Of a stretch of DNA of 64,000 nucleotides, positions 1-10,727 are shown piece after piece. Position 1 is the first letter of the stretch. The number at the start of each line of letters is the position of its first letter. The stretch covers positions 368,504 through 432,503 of the forward strand of contig JAMAHW010000025.1 of assembly GCA_023627715.1 (NCBI GenBank), read 5' to 3'. Below the pieces are notes generated by a model that saw only the letters and a list, made by a program, of their open reading frames with translations, searched no databases and was not told the DNA's origin. The translations under genes and the position numbers were made by a program. This DNA is from Periconia sp. R9002 (taxonomy: Eukaryota > Ascomycota > Dothideomycetes > Pleosporales > Periconiaceae).

Positions 1-1490
1 TCGCGGACATTTCTTCCAGGTACGGTACCATATACAGTGCCTCCCTGGTGGACAAGCACGGCACGGAAGCTAAAATTGGTGAATTGTACGAACGACATTC
101 GAAAATTTTAAACGAGAATGGAGGTATGGACGGGAAAGGAAAAAACCTTGAATTTGAGTGGTTCGATTTCCACAACGTGTGTCGGGGGATGCGTTTCGAG
201 AATGTGAAATTGCTTATTGATTCTCTAGGACCTTTCTTTAAATCTACCGGATGGACTGAAGTGTCCAACGACCAAATAGTGCACAAACAGTCTGGTGTTC
301 TGCGAACTAATTGCATGGACTGCCTTGACCGCACCAACGTGGTACAATCCGCATGCGCACGCACAGCACTCGAGGCGCAACTCTCAGCCGGCAGCCTCAG
401 CATCGATCTTCAAAACGACCCAAGCACTTCATGGTTCAACACGCTCTGGGCGGACAATGGCGACGCCATCTCGCGTCAATACGCAGGCACGGCAGCACTC
501 AAAGGCGACTTCACGCGCACTAGAAAGCGCCAAATCACCGGCGCACTTACCGATTTTGGCCTCACACTGACCCGCTACTATAACAACATCGTCAATGACT
601 ACTTCGCACAAGCCCTCATCGACTACCTCCTGGGCCGGGCAACCGACACCATCTTTGCCGAGTTTGAGGCCGATATGAAGAGTTCCGATTATTTCATCGA
701 CCTGCGTAAGGTACGTCAAGCAGCCATCGAGCGCAGTGCAGGCATCGTCATTGAAGATAAGGATGAAGACCTCATCCATGGCTGGACTCTCAGCGTACCC
801 ACACAAGCCAATCGTCTCAAGACTGCTACCTTTGAGGAAGCTGTCCTCCTACTCACAGAGAAGGCATTATATTTCTGCCGGTTGGACTGGGGGACAGAGA
901 AGGTCCGCGAGTTTGAGCGTATCCCGCTAGATGACGTGAAAGGCGTGTTTCGCGGCGTGTATATTACGTCCACCCTGGGGCAACGGCATATGGATGAGAC
1001 GAAGAATGTGGGGTTTGTACTGAGATATAACACGGCGGATCCGTCAGGTGGAGGCGAACTCGTAAGGAGGAACACCAGATCACTTGATTCAGGGAACACA
1101 GGAGCGCCTTCGGATCATAAATCTTCTTCCAAGGGAGAAGAAGGAGGAGCGCGCTTCCTCGCTTTCAAAGCACTCCCGCCACGCAGCACCATTGCGCCGC
1201 GTCCACCCTCGTCGCCCTCGTTATCGGCATCAAATGCTTCATTATCTGCGCCCGATACTGATGACGTGCCGGAGACGGAACAAGAGGTGGTGAATCGGAT
1301 TTGTGAGGATATCGTGAGGGAGGCGAATAAGCTAAAACGAAGTCAACCGGGGAGTGGGGATGACAAGGCAAAGGAGGAGGAAGGGCTCGTTGTGGAGGAA
1401 AAGGATGTTGTTAGCGCGGCGGATGCGAAGAAGAGCACGGGGTACCTGGAGCAATTGGGGTATGCTGTCAAGAAGATGGTTTGGTCGTAA
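1..1490 (+). CDS. Sac1-family phosphoinositide phosphatase with hSac2 domain (5' truncated)
   Basis: The reading frame is open to the left window edge, so the N-terminal part of the Sac domain lies outside. The visible part carries the Sac catalytic loop CMDCLDRT (C-x5-R, about nt 313-336), the signature of phosphatases that remove phosphate from phosphoinositides on membranes. It is followed by helical Sac sequence and then, at about nt 765-1045, a segment resembling the hSac2 domain of INPP5F/Sac2-type proteins (starting LIHGWTLSVP). The tail is a low-complexity Ser/Pro region and a charged Lys/Glu-rich stretch ending in a VKKMVWS-like C-terminus. The order Sac then hSac2 separates it from plain ER Sac1, which ends in two membrane helices; none are seen here. 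The endosomal role is inferred from the family. No intron is apparent in the visible part. Confidence 0.85.
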   Translation, partial: ADISSRYGTIYSASLVDKHGTEAKIGELYERHSKILNENGGMDGKGKNLEFEWFDFHNVCRGMRFENVKLLIDSLGPFFKSTGWTEVSNDQIVHKQSGVLRTNCMDCLDRTNVVQSACARTALEAQLSAGSLSIDLQNDPSTSWFNTLWADNGDAISRQYAGTAALKGDFTRTRKRQITGALTDFGLTLTRYYNNIVNDYFAQALIDYLLGRATDTIFAEFEADMKSSDYFIDLRKVRQAAIERSAGIVIEDKDEDLIHGWTLSVPTQANRLKTATFEEAVLLLTEKALYFCRLDWGTEKVREFERIPLDDVKGVFRGVYITSTLGQRHMDETKNVGFVLRYNTADPSGGGELVRRNTRSLDSGNTGAPSDHKSSSKGEEGGARFLAFKALPPRSTIAPRPPSSPSLSASNASLSAPDTDDVPETEQEVVNRICEDIVREANKLKRSQPGSGDDKAKEEEGLVVEEKDVVSAADAKKSTGYLEQLGYAVKKMVWS

Positions 1491-3137
1491 CTTGTCGCTA
1501 GGGAAGACAAAAAAGGGAGAAAGGCGGTGACGGGAGGGATGAGGCTAATGGAACTAATACTAAGCAAGGTTTTTATTCTTCTTGCTACATGGGAGGAAGA
1601 GGAAGGTAAGGAGGGGGGTTTCTTTTGAATGAGGATGTACACACCTACTTCACGCACACACATACATAGGATCACAGGTACTTAATACACACATTAGCAC
1701 GATCTCTTTTCATCACCAACCCTTTTGTTATAAATCTTATTCTCTTCCCATTTCTTCCCTTCTCAAGAACCTAAGCAAATACGGCAGAACCTATATCCCC
1801 CCTTCCTTCCCCCGATTTTTCCTTCCACAGTAACAAGCTAGCGCTGCTACCTCGTCTACATCTCATTTGGTATTGGAGCGATGGCGGTTTTCGCATAGCA
1901 TACGCGCGTGGGGGTTCGGGGGGGTGCTACAGTACTTGGGATTTGAAATCTAGAGGAGAACGAAGATAAGCCCATACGCATATGTAGATAGGTATACCTA
2001 TCCAACACATCGATGAACCAAGCATGCACCACGTGAAGTACCCTCAAACTCCAACATTGAAGTGGTCGCTCCCTTCGCTACAATTTGACAAGGATGCTCA
2101 ACGCGTCGACGTCAGCGGCGGCGGCACGCCGGCGCCCGGCACCATTCCTTTAGCTCTTATTTTCTCTCTCTCCCTAACTTACCTTCCGTCTACTTTCCGA
2201 AATGCCATGCTGCGATTTCGGGTTAGTTACGGTTACGGTTACAACGTCGTGGGTGGAGACAGGGTGTTACATTGAGGCTCTTTAGCCAAGGAAAACGTGC
2301 CTGCCATCCGGAGATTTTTTTTTTTTCAAATCATCTTCCCGCCGGCGTAATTTTTCATTTTACTTTTTTTTTTCAGGTCTTTTCCTGATGTTTCTAGTGA
2401 GGGTGTGAAACTTGGAAGAGGGAGGGAGAGAAGGGGCGATGACGTCATTAAGGATTCCGGAAGGGGACGGGGCGAAATGCGGATGGAAGACATCGTGAGA
2501 TAGAGAGATAGGTGCTGATGAGGAAGGTTGTTTGTTGTAGGAGCCAAAAGACAAGCCGTAACAAGCCTTTCCAGCGCCTAGAAACCCCCACGGGCAACGA
2601 ATGGCGCCGTCAACAGCATAAACTCAAAGTGGTGCAGAAAACCTTCACTCTAATTGCCGGCCACTCTCACACTCCATATCAAAACCCGATCGATCGTCGT
2701 TGCGTCGTGTTCGGGCATGTGTAAATCCCAAACCGCACGCGGCATCAAACGAACCGTCACCCGTCGCGGGTTTCCTAAACCGCGGCATTTTTTTCGCGTC
2801 TCTCAACTTGATTCCTCAGTCGTCTGTCCGTTACCCACCTTTTTTCATTATTGAGAGGTCCACTTTGTGGAGTGATGACGGTCCAGTAAGATGACGAGAT
2901 GAACAATCCGACGCCCAACAATTCGCTCTGGAGAGTGTCAGGTCGCGGACTCGATACTCGAAGGAGTATGCGGCCAGCTGCTGAGTCGCGCTTCCACTCC
3001 GCTCCGTCTCCACCGTCGTCTTGTGATGTGAGGTAGGATTGGTCGAGCGCTGACATGCTTGTGCGTAGGTGGTGACTAGTGCGCGCCTTTCTGGTGCTTA
3101 TGCTTGCTTGTGTCTTGTGCTTGTTCCATTCTTCTTT

Positions 3138-3201
3138 GCGGGGGGTGTTGGTGGGTTAGTTCGGTACCGTCGTTTCTTGCTTTGAGGGGTCTCCAGCGGG
3201 G
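3138..3201 (+). promoter_or_regulatory. Two CreA-like sites upstream of the sugar transporter
   Basis: GCGGGG occurs at 3138-3143 and again at 3196-3201, both matching the SYGGRG consensus of the carbon-catabolite repressor CreA/CRE1. They lie about 270 and 210 bp before the transporter ATG. Closely spaced pairs are the arrangement usually needed for CreA control. The motif is short, so this is an inference from position and downstream gene type. Confidence 0.35.
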
Positions 3202-3287
3202 ATTGGGCCGTTGCCATGGGGTTTCTCCAAATGCGCCCACAGTTTGGGAGCCATGTCCGGAGACGGCGATCCATGACGTCTCAACGT

Positions 3288-3294
3288 TATATAA
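3288..3294 (+). promoter_or_regulatory. TATA box of the sugar transporter
   Basis: TATATAA sits about 115 bp upstream of the ATG at 3409, a normal distance for a fungal core promoter. It is followed by a pyrimidine-rich stretch of the kind found around fungal transcription starts. Confidence 0.5.
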
Positions 3295-3408
3295 GATGGC
3301 GTTGTGTCCCCCTCCCTTGCTTGTGACTTTGCCTTTGTTTTACATAGGTTTGCGCCTTTGATTCGGTTTCCTTGTTGCTCAAAACCGAGGGAGTGCGAAC
3401 CAGGCAAT

Positions 3409-5247
3409 ATGTATCAAATTGGAAATATCTACGGTATCACCGCAATTGCGGTCATTGGTGGTGGTCTGTTCGGGTTCGATATTAGCTCTATGAGCGCCAT
3501 GTATGTTGTTACTGTCTGACGGTTCTTTCTTTTGTTCATGGAGGTTCGTCGTACTGATATTTGTGCAGCTTGGGAACAGATCAATACCGCTGTTACTTCA
3601 ACCAGGGACCTCATGGCCCTGGTTTCGACGATGACCCAAAATGTTCTGGCCCGAGTGCCAATGTGCAAGGAGGCATCACCGCTGCCATGCCTGGAGGATC
3701 TTTCATCGGTGCTCTCCTTTCTGGCTACTTGACCGATATGTTGGGTCGTAAATCTACCATCCAAATCGGGTCAGTCATTTGGTGCATCGGTTCCATCATT
3801 TCTTGCGCTTCGCAAAACATCGCCATGCTCATCGTCGGTCGCTTCATCAATGGCGTCGCCGTTGGCATCTGCTCTGCTCAGGTCCCCGTCTATGTCTCGG
3901 AACTCGCACCGCCTTCTAAGCGTGGCCGTGTCGTAGGTTCGCAACAGTGGGCTATCACATGGGGAATCCTGTAAGTAGTGGGCGAGGAAATTCCTTACCT
4001 ATGCCTCAACGATTCACTAATTAGTATCTCTTAAGGATTATGTTCTATATCTCTTATGGCTGCACTTTCCTCGAAGGACCAGCCGCCTGGCGTGTTCCGT
4101 GGGGCATTCAGATGCTTCCTGCGGTCTTGCTCTTCTTCGGTCTCTTCCTTCTTCCCGAGTCTCCGCGTTGGTTGGCTCGTAAGGACCGATGGGAAGAGTG
4201 CAAAGCCGTCATTACGCTCGTGCACGGAAAGGGCGATCCTAACGCGCCTTTTGTCCATCTCGAGATGGAAGAGATAAAACAGATGATCGAGTTTGAGAAA
4301 CAAAACGCCGACGTTACCGTATGGGAATTGTTCAAGCCACGTATGCTCAACCGTCTGCACATCGGTATCTTCACCCAAATTTGGTCGCAACTGACGGGCA
4401 TGAACGTCATGATGTGTACGTATATCCTGTGTTCGGGAGTGGCGTTTAATGGTTTTCCAAATCCACTCCCTCACTTTTGATCGAATTTTACTCACACGTG
4501 TGTTCAGACTATATCTCGTACATTTTCGGCATGGCAGGGCTGAGTGGCAACATCAACCTCGTTTCGTCATCCATTCAATATGTCATAAATGTTTTCATGA
4601 CCATTTTCGCTCTCATTTTCATTGATCGATGGGGCCGCCGCGCTCCGCTGGTCATTGGTGCACTTCTGATGGCCACTTGGATGTTCGCCAACGCTGGTTT
4701 GATGGCGACGTACGGCCACAAGGCACCTCCCGGAGGCCTCGATAACATCGCCGAACAGTCATGGGAAATCAGAGGCCCAGCTTCAAAGGCTGTCATTGCC
4801 TGCACTTACCTCTTTGTCGCCAGCTACGCACCCACCTGGGGTCCCGTATCCTGGATCTACCCACCAGAACTGTTCCCCCTCCGAGTGCGTGGCAAGGCTG
4901 TTGGTTTGACCACCGCATCTAACTGGATATTCAACTTTGCGTTGTCGTACTTTGTCCCGCCGGCTTTCGTCAACATCCAGTGGCGAGTTTACATCATCTT
5001 TGGATGCTTCTGTACAGCCATGGCTCTTCACGTATTCTTCGTGTTCCCGGAGACTGCAGGAAAGACGCTCGAAGATGTTGAAGAGATGTTCCTGCGCGGT
5101 GTGCCCGCTTGGAAGACTCGCGTTGAATACGCCAGCGTAAAGAAAGCCGAGCACGGCCAGTTGAGCGACAAAGAGAAGAGCATAGGCCTTCAGCATGAGC
5201 AGAGCCCAGAGAGGGTAGAGAATACTACACAGGCTGAAAAGGCCTAG
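3409..5247 (+). CDS. MFS hexose/monosaccharide transporter
   Basis: Sugar-porter family protein of 537 aa, expected to move hexoses across the plasma membrane by proton symport or facilitated diffusion. Exons: 3409-3500, 3569-3970, 4036-4415 and 4508-5247. The three introns are 68, 65 and 92 bp, and joining them keeps one frame. Family signatures are all visible: the N-terminal GGGLFGFDISSMSA helix; LGRK after helix 2; PESPRWL after helix 6; DRWGRRAP; the RVRGKAVGLTTASNW segment; and PETAGKTLEDVEEMF after helix 12. The N-terminal helix and the GTDQYRCYFNQGP loop are typical of fungal HXT/MstE-type glucose transporters. Substrate and affinity cannot be read from sequence. The C-terminal tail of about 60 residues is hydrophilic. 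CreA-like sites upstream would fit glucose repression. Confidence 0.92.
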
Positions 5248-7639
5248 ATGGTTGGCTGTTAAGAAGTAGTGCTCAAGTGCTATGCGCTGTCAATGAGCGC
5301 GACCAAGGGTGCTGGCTCGAGCGGAGAAAAGAAGTCGTTCGTGGTCATGCTCGAAGAATAATGTTCGCCATTTCTTTGTACAAATTCAGATTCAATGATA
5401 TTTTATTAAAATCAGTGTCTGTCAAGCTGTTGTGATGTCGTATACCGTGTTCTTGCGTTGATGAACCCCGCTTGCTCACAAGGGGAAGGCTCGACACAGA
5501 GTCGTCACGTGCCATTCCGCTACTACCTCAAGCTCCCTGAAGTGCTATGCACATATAAATCAATTGATGTACCAGGTAAGTACCAGATACCCGTCAGTCA
5601 GATACGTTGTCATCTTTTCACTTCTCTCAGCCTCCACCAACCTCGCCATATTTGACTGCTTCACGGTCTAGGCTTTGTTTTCTTTACCACGCGAGCTTAG
5701 GTGACCGTCAATCTGTACGAAGTCGAAGACGCATCTTGTAGTTCAAAGCCGTCTATAATTATTTGAGAGCCTTTGTGGCTGTGGTTCAATACTTTGTGCA
5801 CCTCTTCATAGGGGATTCATGCCAAATTTCACTCAATATCATACACTCGTTCCTGATTTTATGCTGCATCGCACCTGGTTTTTGATTTAGTTACATTGTT
5901 TAGAGAACACTTCCTGATCCACAAAATGTTTGTGGGCACATTGATACCGCAAGCAACTGCATTGCCCCGCGTTGATACACTACTTTTTTAATCACTCCCC
6001 GTTGTGCAGACAGAGAAATTGCGTACGTTCTTTAATGAGCGCATTCCATTGTACGCTTGCATATGGCATATGGGGCTGCGGTGTAGCATTTGAATTGTAT
6101 TTCCGCAGATTCAACCACCGGAATCATGCGTTTCGACGATAGATATTAGAAATTTGACTCTCTGTGCCACCGGGCTGTAACAGTTGGTTACACATACGCG
6201 TGGATTGCTACATGCTGCATTAATAAAACTAGCAGCGCCGAGCTTTCTGGAGACATTAGACCTACGTTTAGTAGTACAAGAAGAGAGACCATCCCGCTCA
6301 ATTCTTGAACGCACTCTCGCAGACGGAGAAATGATTCACGCCTATAGGGAGGGCACCCTTTTAGCCGCATCCCCTGATATTTTTACAGATTGCGGGAAGA
6401 TCACAACACGGGATATGCATACCCTTGCTCTCAAGACTCGTGGGTTCTATGGTGGGTATCAGGTACAGTTCCCAAAATAAGTTTGCGTCTACCGATGATC
6501 ATGTACGAAGCGGCCCACCTTGTAGGCCATCTAATTTGCGTAACGCTAACTCGCACCATATCTCATTTTCTTAAGCCTAGACGCAGAGACGAATATATTA
6601 CGACCTGTCCAAGGAAGTTTCTCGGAGAAGGTAAAGCGTTATTCCTTGTACATCTACATGCAGGTTAAAGTATGCTTCGTATCATGTTATCCTTGAGCTG
6701 CCGTGAAGGTTTCCACCTAGGTTCAGTGAAGATCATCCAAAAATGAGTAGAAGAAAAATGGGCAACCTTCCCTAGAAAAATAGCCACGAAAAGAATAAGG
6801 ACAATACCTCTTAGCGTTCGCGGTAAGGTGGCCACGCAGCTGCTATCGTTATGTCCATGATCAAAACGTGATATATAGCAGAACAAACATTAGTGACAGG
6901 TCCTTTCTTCACTGAAGCATGAGATGATATTTTGATAGGTATTAGCCTTTTTCGAAGTACTGTCAACATCTCACGGGCTCTACACTTCCCAGAATCACGC
7001 GATGATACCCTTTCAATCTTGGATTCAACAATCTAAATACGTCGGAACTCATCCTATTTGTCGTGGGACAAGGGCGTTGTACGATAAAAACATCTCCCAA
7101 GTTTGTTTAACAATGATCGTACTACAAAGTAACATCACTACTACCCTTACAGGATTCCAATCCTCGGATGAATTTAGCTGAAAACTACCACGGATGTTTT
7201 GCAGATCAAAGTGACGCTCGAAACATTTTCAAGTATATGAATTAGACGGGGTTATCTGGAACGCGAGTAGGCTATATTTTTTCTTCATACTGCTGAGGTG
7301 CTGTGAATAGCAAGACTTGAGCCGTTTTGATGTGGTGGGGACTGGCGTGGACTGATTGGTATGAGGAGTCCTTTGTATACAAAGCAGGTTTGGATATGAT
7401 ACGGTGATATTACGAAGGATAAAGATGATAGTGGTCTGTTACCTTCGATTTATCATGATTTGATAAGAAGGCAGAACCTATCTGGTTGATTTCTCTCTAT
7501 GATTCATATCGCGGCTGGAATTTGCCTCGTACATGGAGTGTAGTGAATTAGTATTGAAGCAGCATAGGTAGAGTAGCTTTTTAAGAATATCTCTTCCATT
7601 TGAACATCTCGATTTATATACCCCTCATTATAAACCTCC
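5248..7639. other. Gene-poor interval
   Basis: About 2.4 kb with no supported gene. Short frames exist (for example one of 98 codons at 6184-6480) but show no recognisable domain, no clear splice partners and no codon pattern like the neighbouring genes. Parts look AT-rich. It could contain decayed repeats, but I see no terminal repeats or transposase remnants. Confidence 0.55.
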
Positions 7640-8842
7640 CTACTCCTCATCAAGCTCTCCACCACACCCCTCAGGCCTCGCAACGAGATTACACTTCACC
7701 GCCCTCCCCTCCCCAACCTCAACCGCATAATCCCACCCCCATCGTGCGGCCATGCCCCAGGCCGGGTAATCCGTACTCACAATCTGCGCGCCGCTCTCCC
7801 ACGCATTCTTCCTCATCGTCTCATTCCTCGCTAACACCGTATCAAGCGGGACATCCGCCCTCGTGCGCACCAAATACCCTTTCCTCACCAATCTCTGTAT
7901 CTCAGCCAAATTCTCCTCTCCGCGCGGCTCGTTGCGCTTCAGCACCGCGGCATCTGGCGCGCCTTCGATTGCGTTTGTGAAAACTGTGCGGTTTTCGAGA
8001 GAGGCGTGACCGTTCGCGGTGTAAATTTCCCGCGGTGTGGAAGGGTCAGATGGGTTGGGATCGTTGTCGAAGAAGAACATGAATTTGCCTCGAGAGGAAG
8101 CAAGAGAAGGCCATCCGTTTGTCAAAATGCTTTCCTCGAGCGTGAGGTTCGACACGCGCACATCGTCTGGTGTGATGAGTCGCTCTCGGGGCAGCACGGA
8201 TTGGATTTCTTCGTTGACGTGGAGGAGGCGTGTGAGCGTCCAGTTCAGCGCCGTGTTGTTGTGGCAGAGACCGCCGAGGGCGCAGGCGGGGGCGTCGGAT
8301 TTGAGTTCGAGGTCAATGATGATGGGGACATGTGTTGGGTTTTTGTCGGACCAGGTTTTGAGCTGTGTTAGGCAGTCGATGAAGGTGTGGCAGACGGAAT
8401 CAGTATCAAGGTCCGTCACGTGGAAGACTTTGAGGCCGGGAGATTGGAAGACGGCGCCGTCGAAGGGTATGGTGGAGTTTGTCAAGTTCGCGAGTTCCCA
8501 GATTAGAGGTGGGTAGTAGAGCCCGCCCTCGTCGTCGGGATGGAGGTCGAGTTCTAAAGAGCGGACGCCTTGGTGGGTCAATTGGTTGGGAAGGTTGGAG
8601 TGCGAGTAGTAGTAGTTCTGGGGTTGGGGCATGTACGTCTCGAAGGCTGTGCGTTCGGCGAGAGTGATTTCGCGGTGGTAAGAGTTGTGGGTTCCGACCA
8701 CTTGGATATGGTTGAGGCGAACGGAAGAGGTACTGTTGGTACTAGCCGCGGTGACGGAGGAAATGGCATTTTCTTTTGGTTTGTTGATTAATGTATGCAC
8801 AAACCAAGGGTAGAGACATCAATACGTACGAGCGAAGAGCAT
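7640..8842 (-). CDS. PI-PLC-like phosphodiesterase, calcium-dependent PLC family
   Basis: The body (8772-7640) encodes a TIM-barrel phosphodiesterase of the PLC-like superfamily, close to fungal calcium-dependent PI-PLC C1-type proteins. It has the THNSYH catalytic-histidine motif, then SLELDLHPD with the metal-binding acidic residues, VFHVTDLDTDS, IIIDLELK and FMFFFDNDPN, and ends with IVSTDYPAWGMAARWGW. Several N-x-S/T sites and cysteine pairs suggest secretion. The body has no in-frame ATG before residue 57 or so. The best start I can build is ATG at 8842, a 13-nt exon, then a 57-bp intron (8829-8773, GTACGT donor) joined in phase, giving 381 aa. That start lacks a signal peptide, so a further upstream exon is possible. 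Family call is firm, N-terminus is not. Confidence 0.75.
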
Positions 8843-9900
8843 GTAGCTCACTGATAGCTACGCATGATGCCTTAGTTTCTTTACTTATCCTTTATTCTCA
8901 AAATCTAACAGTGATGTACTCAAGTGCTACAAACATACACTTACCAACTTTCCAAACATGTTATCGTTTTCACCGTGCATACAGCCCCAAGGATCAGCTC
9001 TCAGCAAAAGCCGAACGAAGAACACGCTCAGGAAACCCCCCAAACCTACCGAGACCATCGTCTTATATACGCTTCTCATCCCGCTTCTTGATGGTGACCA
9101 TCACCATCGCCGCGCACGCGAAGTCGTCCCCAGTACGTTTGCGTATGCCAATACAATCACGTGCGTGTACTCTAACCCATGATTGGTCGGATTCGATGGT
9201 AGTAACATTACACCTCGGTGCAATGTTATGAATGGGGAAAAGTGTCAGTCGAGTAGGTTTTTCCTGCTTCTTGCGTGAATGTTAGACGGGAAAACCTCCG
9301 TGTTTTATTTACCTGCGTTTGTTAGGTGGTCTGAAGGTGGAGAAGTGGAAAGTGGAATTGATCATTGGTTTGTTCAATGCTGTGATTGATAATGGTTCCA
9401 AGCAATCTTAAACGGGCTGCGAGAACGCGAGTCGTTCCGAGCACAAGATGAGGGGACGTAATTTCCCATGTCTATCCAACCTGCGCCATCCAACTTCTCT
9501 TGATTGATACTCGTCGTTCTGCGTGCGCCAGATACTGGCACGACTGCCACGTCTACAAGCTAAAAATATGCTTTGTCCCCCCTTTTGTTTCAGGTGGCTG
9601 CAAGTCATCTAGCGCAATGAATTAGAGTTCAATTTAAATACTAAAGTCAGGTTACAGAAGCAATTATTACTGTATTTAGGTAAACAGTGACCGAGGGTAG
9701 CCTTGTTGGGAATAGTGGGTTTACGCTATGTATGGCTTCGGGACGCTTGTCTTGACGACCATGTAGTAGTATTGCTTTTGAATGGTGAGTACACGTATTT
9801 GTATTGTATAGTTTTTGAATGCTATACGTCGAGGCTCAACTGTGCTCCTTTCTTATAGCAATGTCCATACAGAATCAATGCCGTCGATTTTGTCCTTAAG
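8843..9900. other. Intergenic interval between two minus-strand genes
   Basis: About 1 kb without a supported complete gene. On the minus strand, a short hydrophobic open stretch starting with ATG at 9058 (MVSVGLGGFLSVFF) ends at a good GTAAGT donor at 8944. It could be an alternative first exon of the PLC-like gene, but I could not join it in phase to the body in one step. A TATATAA-like sequence lies at about 9064-9070 on the minus strand. Confidence 0.4.
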
Positions 9901-10727
9901 CTACCATCTGATTTGCTCACCCCCGCGACCAATGAACATGCCAACCTCAGCATCCCTTTTGCCCTCTAGGATTTCGACAATCCCATCCGCGCTGGTCTGT
10001 GGATCCTCAGCTCCCATTTGCTTTCTCATAGGCTGTATCTCAGCACCCCCAAGATTCGTAAGGACGAATCCGGGGCAATAGCACCACACTTTGCATCCGA
10101 AGGCCCCTAGCTCCTTGTATTGGGTCACAGTCAGCATATTCATCGCGGCCTTGGTGACTCGATAAGCTGGGAGTCCCCCGTCTCCGTATTTGCTGTCTGC
10201 CGGGTTCGCGCAGTTGTGGATGCTGCCTCTCTCCGACGACACATTGATGACTTTGGGGGCTGGGGATTTCTGCAGAAGAGGGATGAGGGAATTGGTAAGT
10301 ATAGTGGGACCGAATACGTTTGTTTCAAACATGTTACGGAGTTCGGCGCGCGTGGGGTGTTTGCCGCCTTCTGCTACACCAGCGTTATTAATGAGGGTGT
10401 CGACGCGGCCGAAGTCGCTCGCGATCTTGGTGATTGCGGCTGAAATGGAGTCATCGTTGGTGACGTCTAGCTCGAGGAGACTGACGGTGCCTTGGGGTTT
10501 CTGTGATTGCAGATCTTGCAGACATTTTTCGCCTTTGGCTAGGTTCCGTACACCCATAATAACATGGTTGGTCGGGGTGGTGGAAACGAGCGAGGCAGTC
10601 GTTACCAGGCCTATACCGCTGCTGGCACCTGGTGTGTTGTTTAGCCAAGATATTGATTTATCGTATATGCGAACGCCACACGAGGGAACGGACCGGTGAT
10701 CAGAATGATCTGCTTTTGCGTAGCCAT
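9901..10727 (-). CDS. Short-chain dehydrogenase/reductase
   Basis: Classical SDR of 253 aa, a cytosolic NAD(P)H-dependent oxidoreductase of unknown substrate. Two exons: 10727-10694 and 10628-9901. The 65-bp intron splits the Gly codon inside the cofactor motif; splicing restores ITGASSGIG at residues 10-18. Further signatures are the VDTLINNAGVAEGG strand, the FETNVFG asparagine, INVSSERGS with the catalytic serine, and Y167-R-V-T-K171 with the catalytic Tyr and Lys, followed by CPGFVLTNLG. The donor is GTCCGT, weak but the only one that fits both phase and family. The substitution-rich C-terminal third resembles carbonyl-reductase-like SDRs. It is transcribed away from the glucan synthase gene and shares no obvious pathway with it. 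Confidence 0.9.

Larger units (their letters stand above)
1491..3408. other. Gene-free interval and promoter region of the sugar transporter
   Basis: About 1.9 kb without a convincing coding region on either strand. Only short unrelated open frames occur and none resembles a known family. The first few hundred bases should hold the 3' UTR of the Sac phosphatase gene. The last 300 bases hold the TATA box and the CreA-like sites listed separately. Confidence 0.6.

Noticed and set aside
2221..2250. GGTTAGTTACGGTTACGGTTAC as a telomere-like repeat
   Set aside because: It does not match the fungal TTAGGG repeat and is only three short degenerate units inside a promoter interval.
6184..6480. Open frame of 98 codons in the gap after the sugar transporter
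   Set aside because: It has no family similarity that I can see and no splice partners; chance length.
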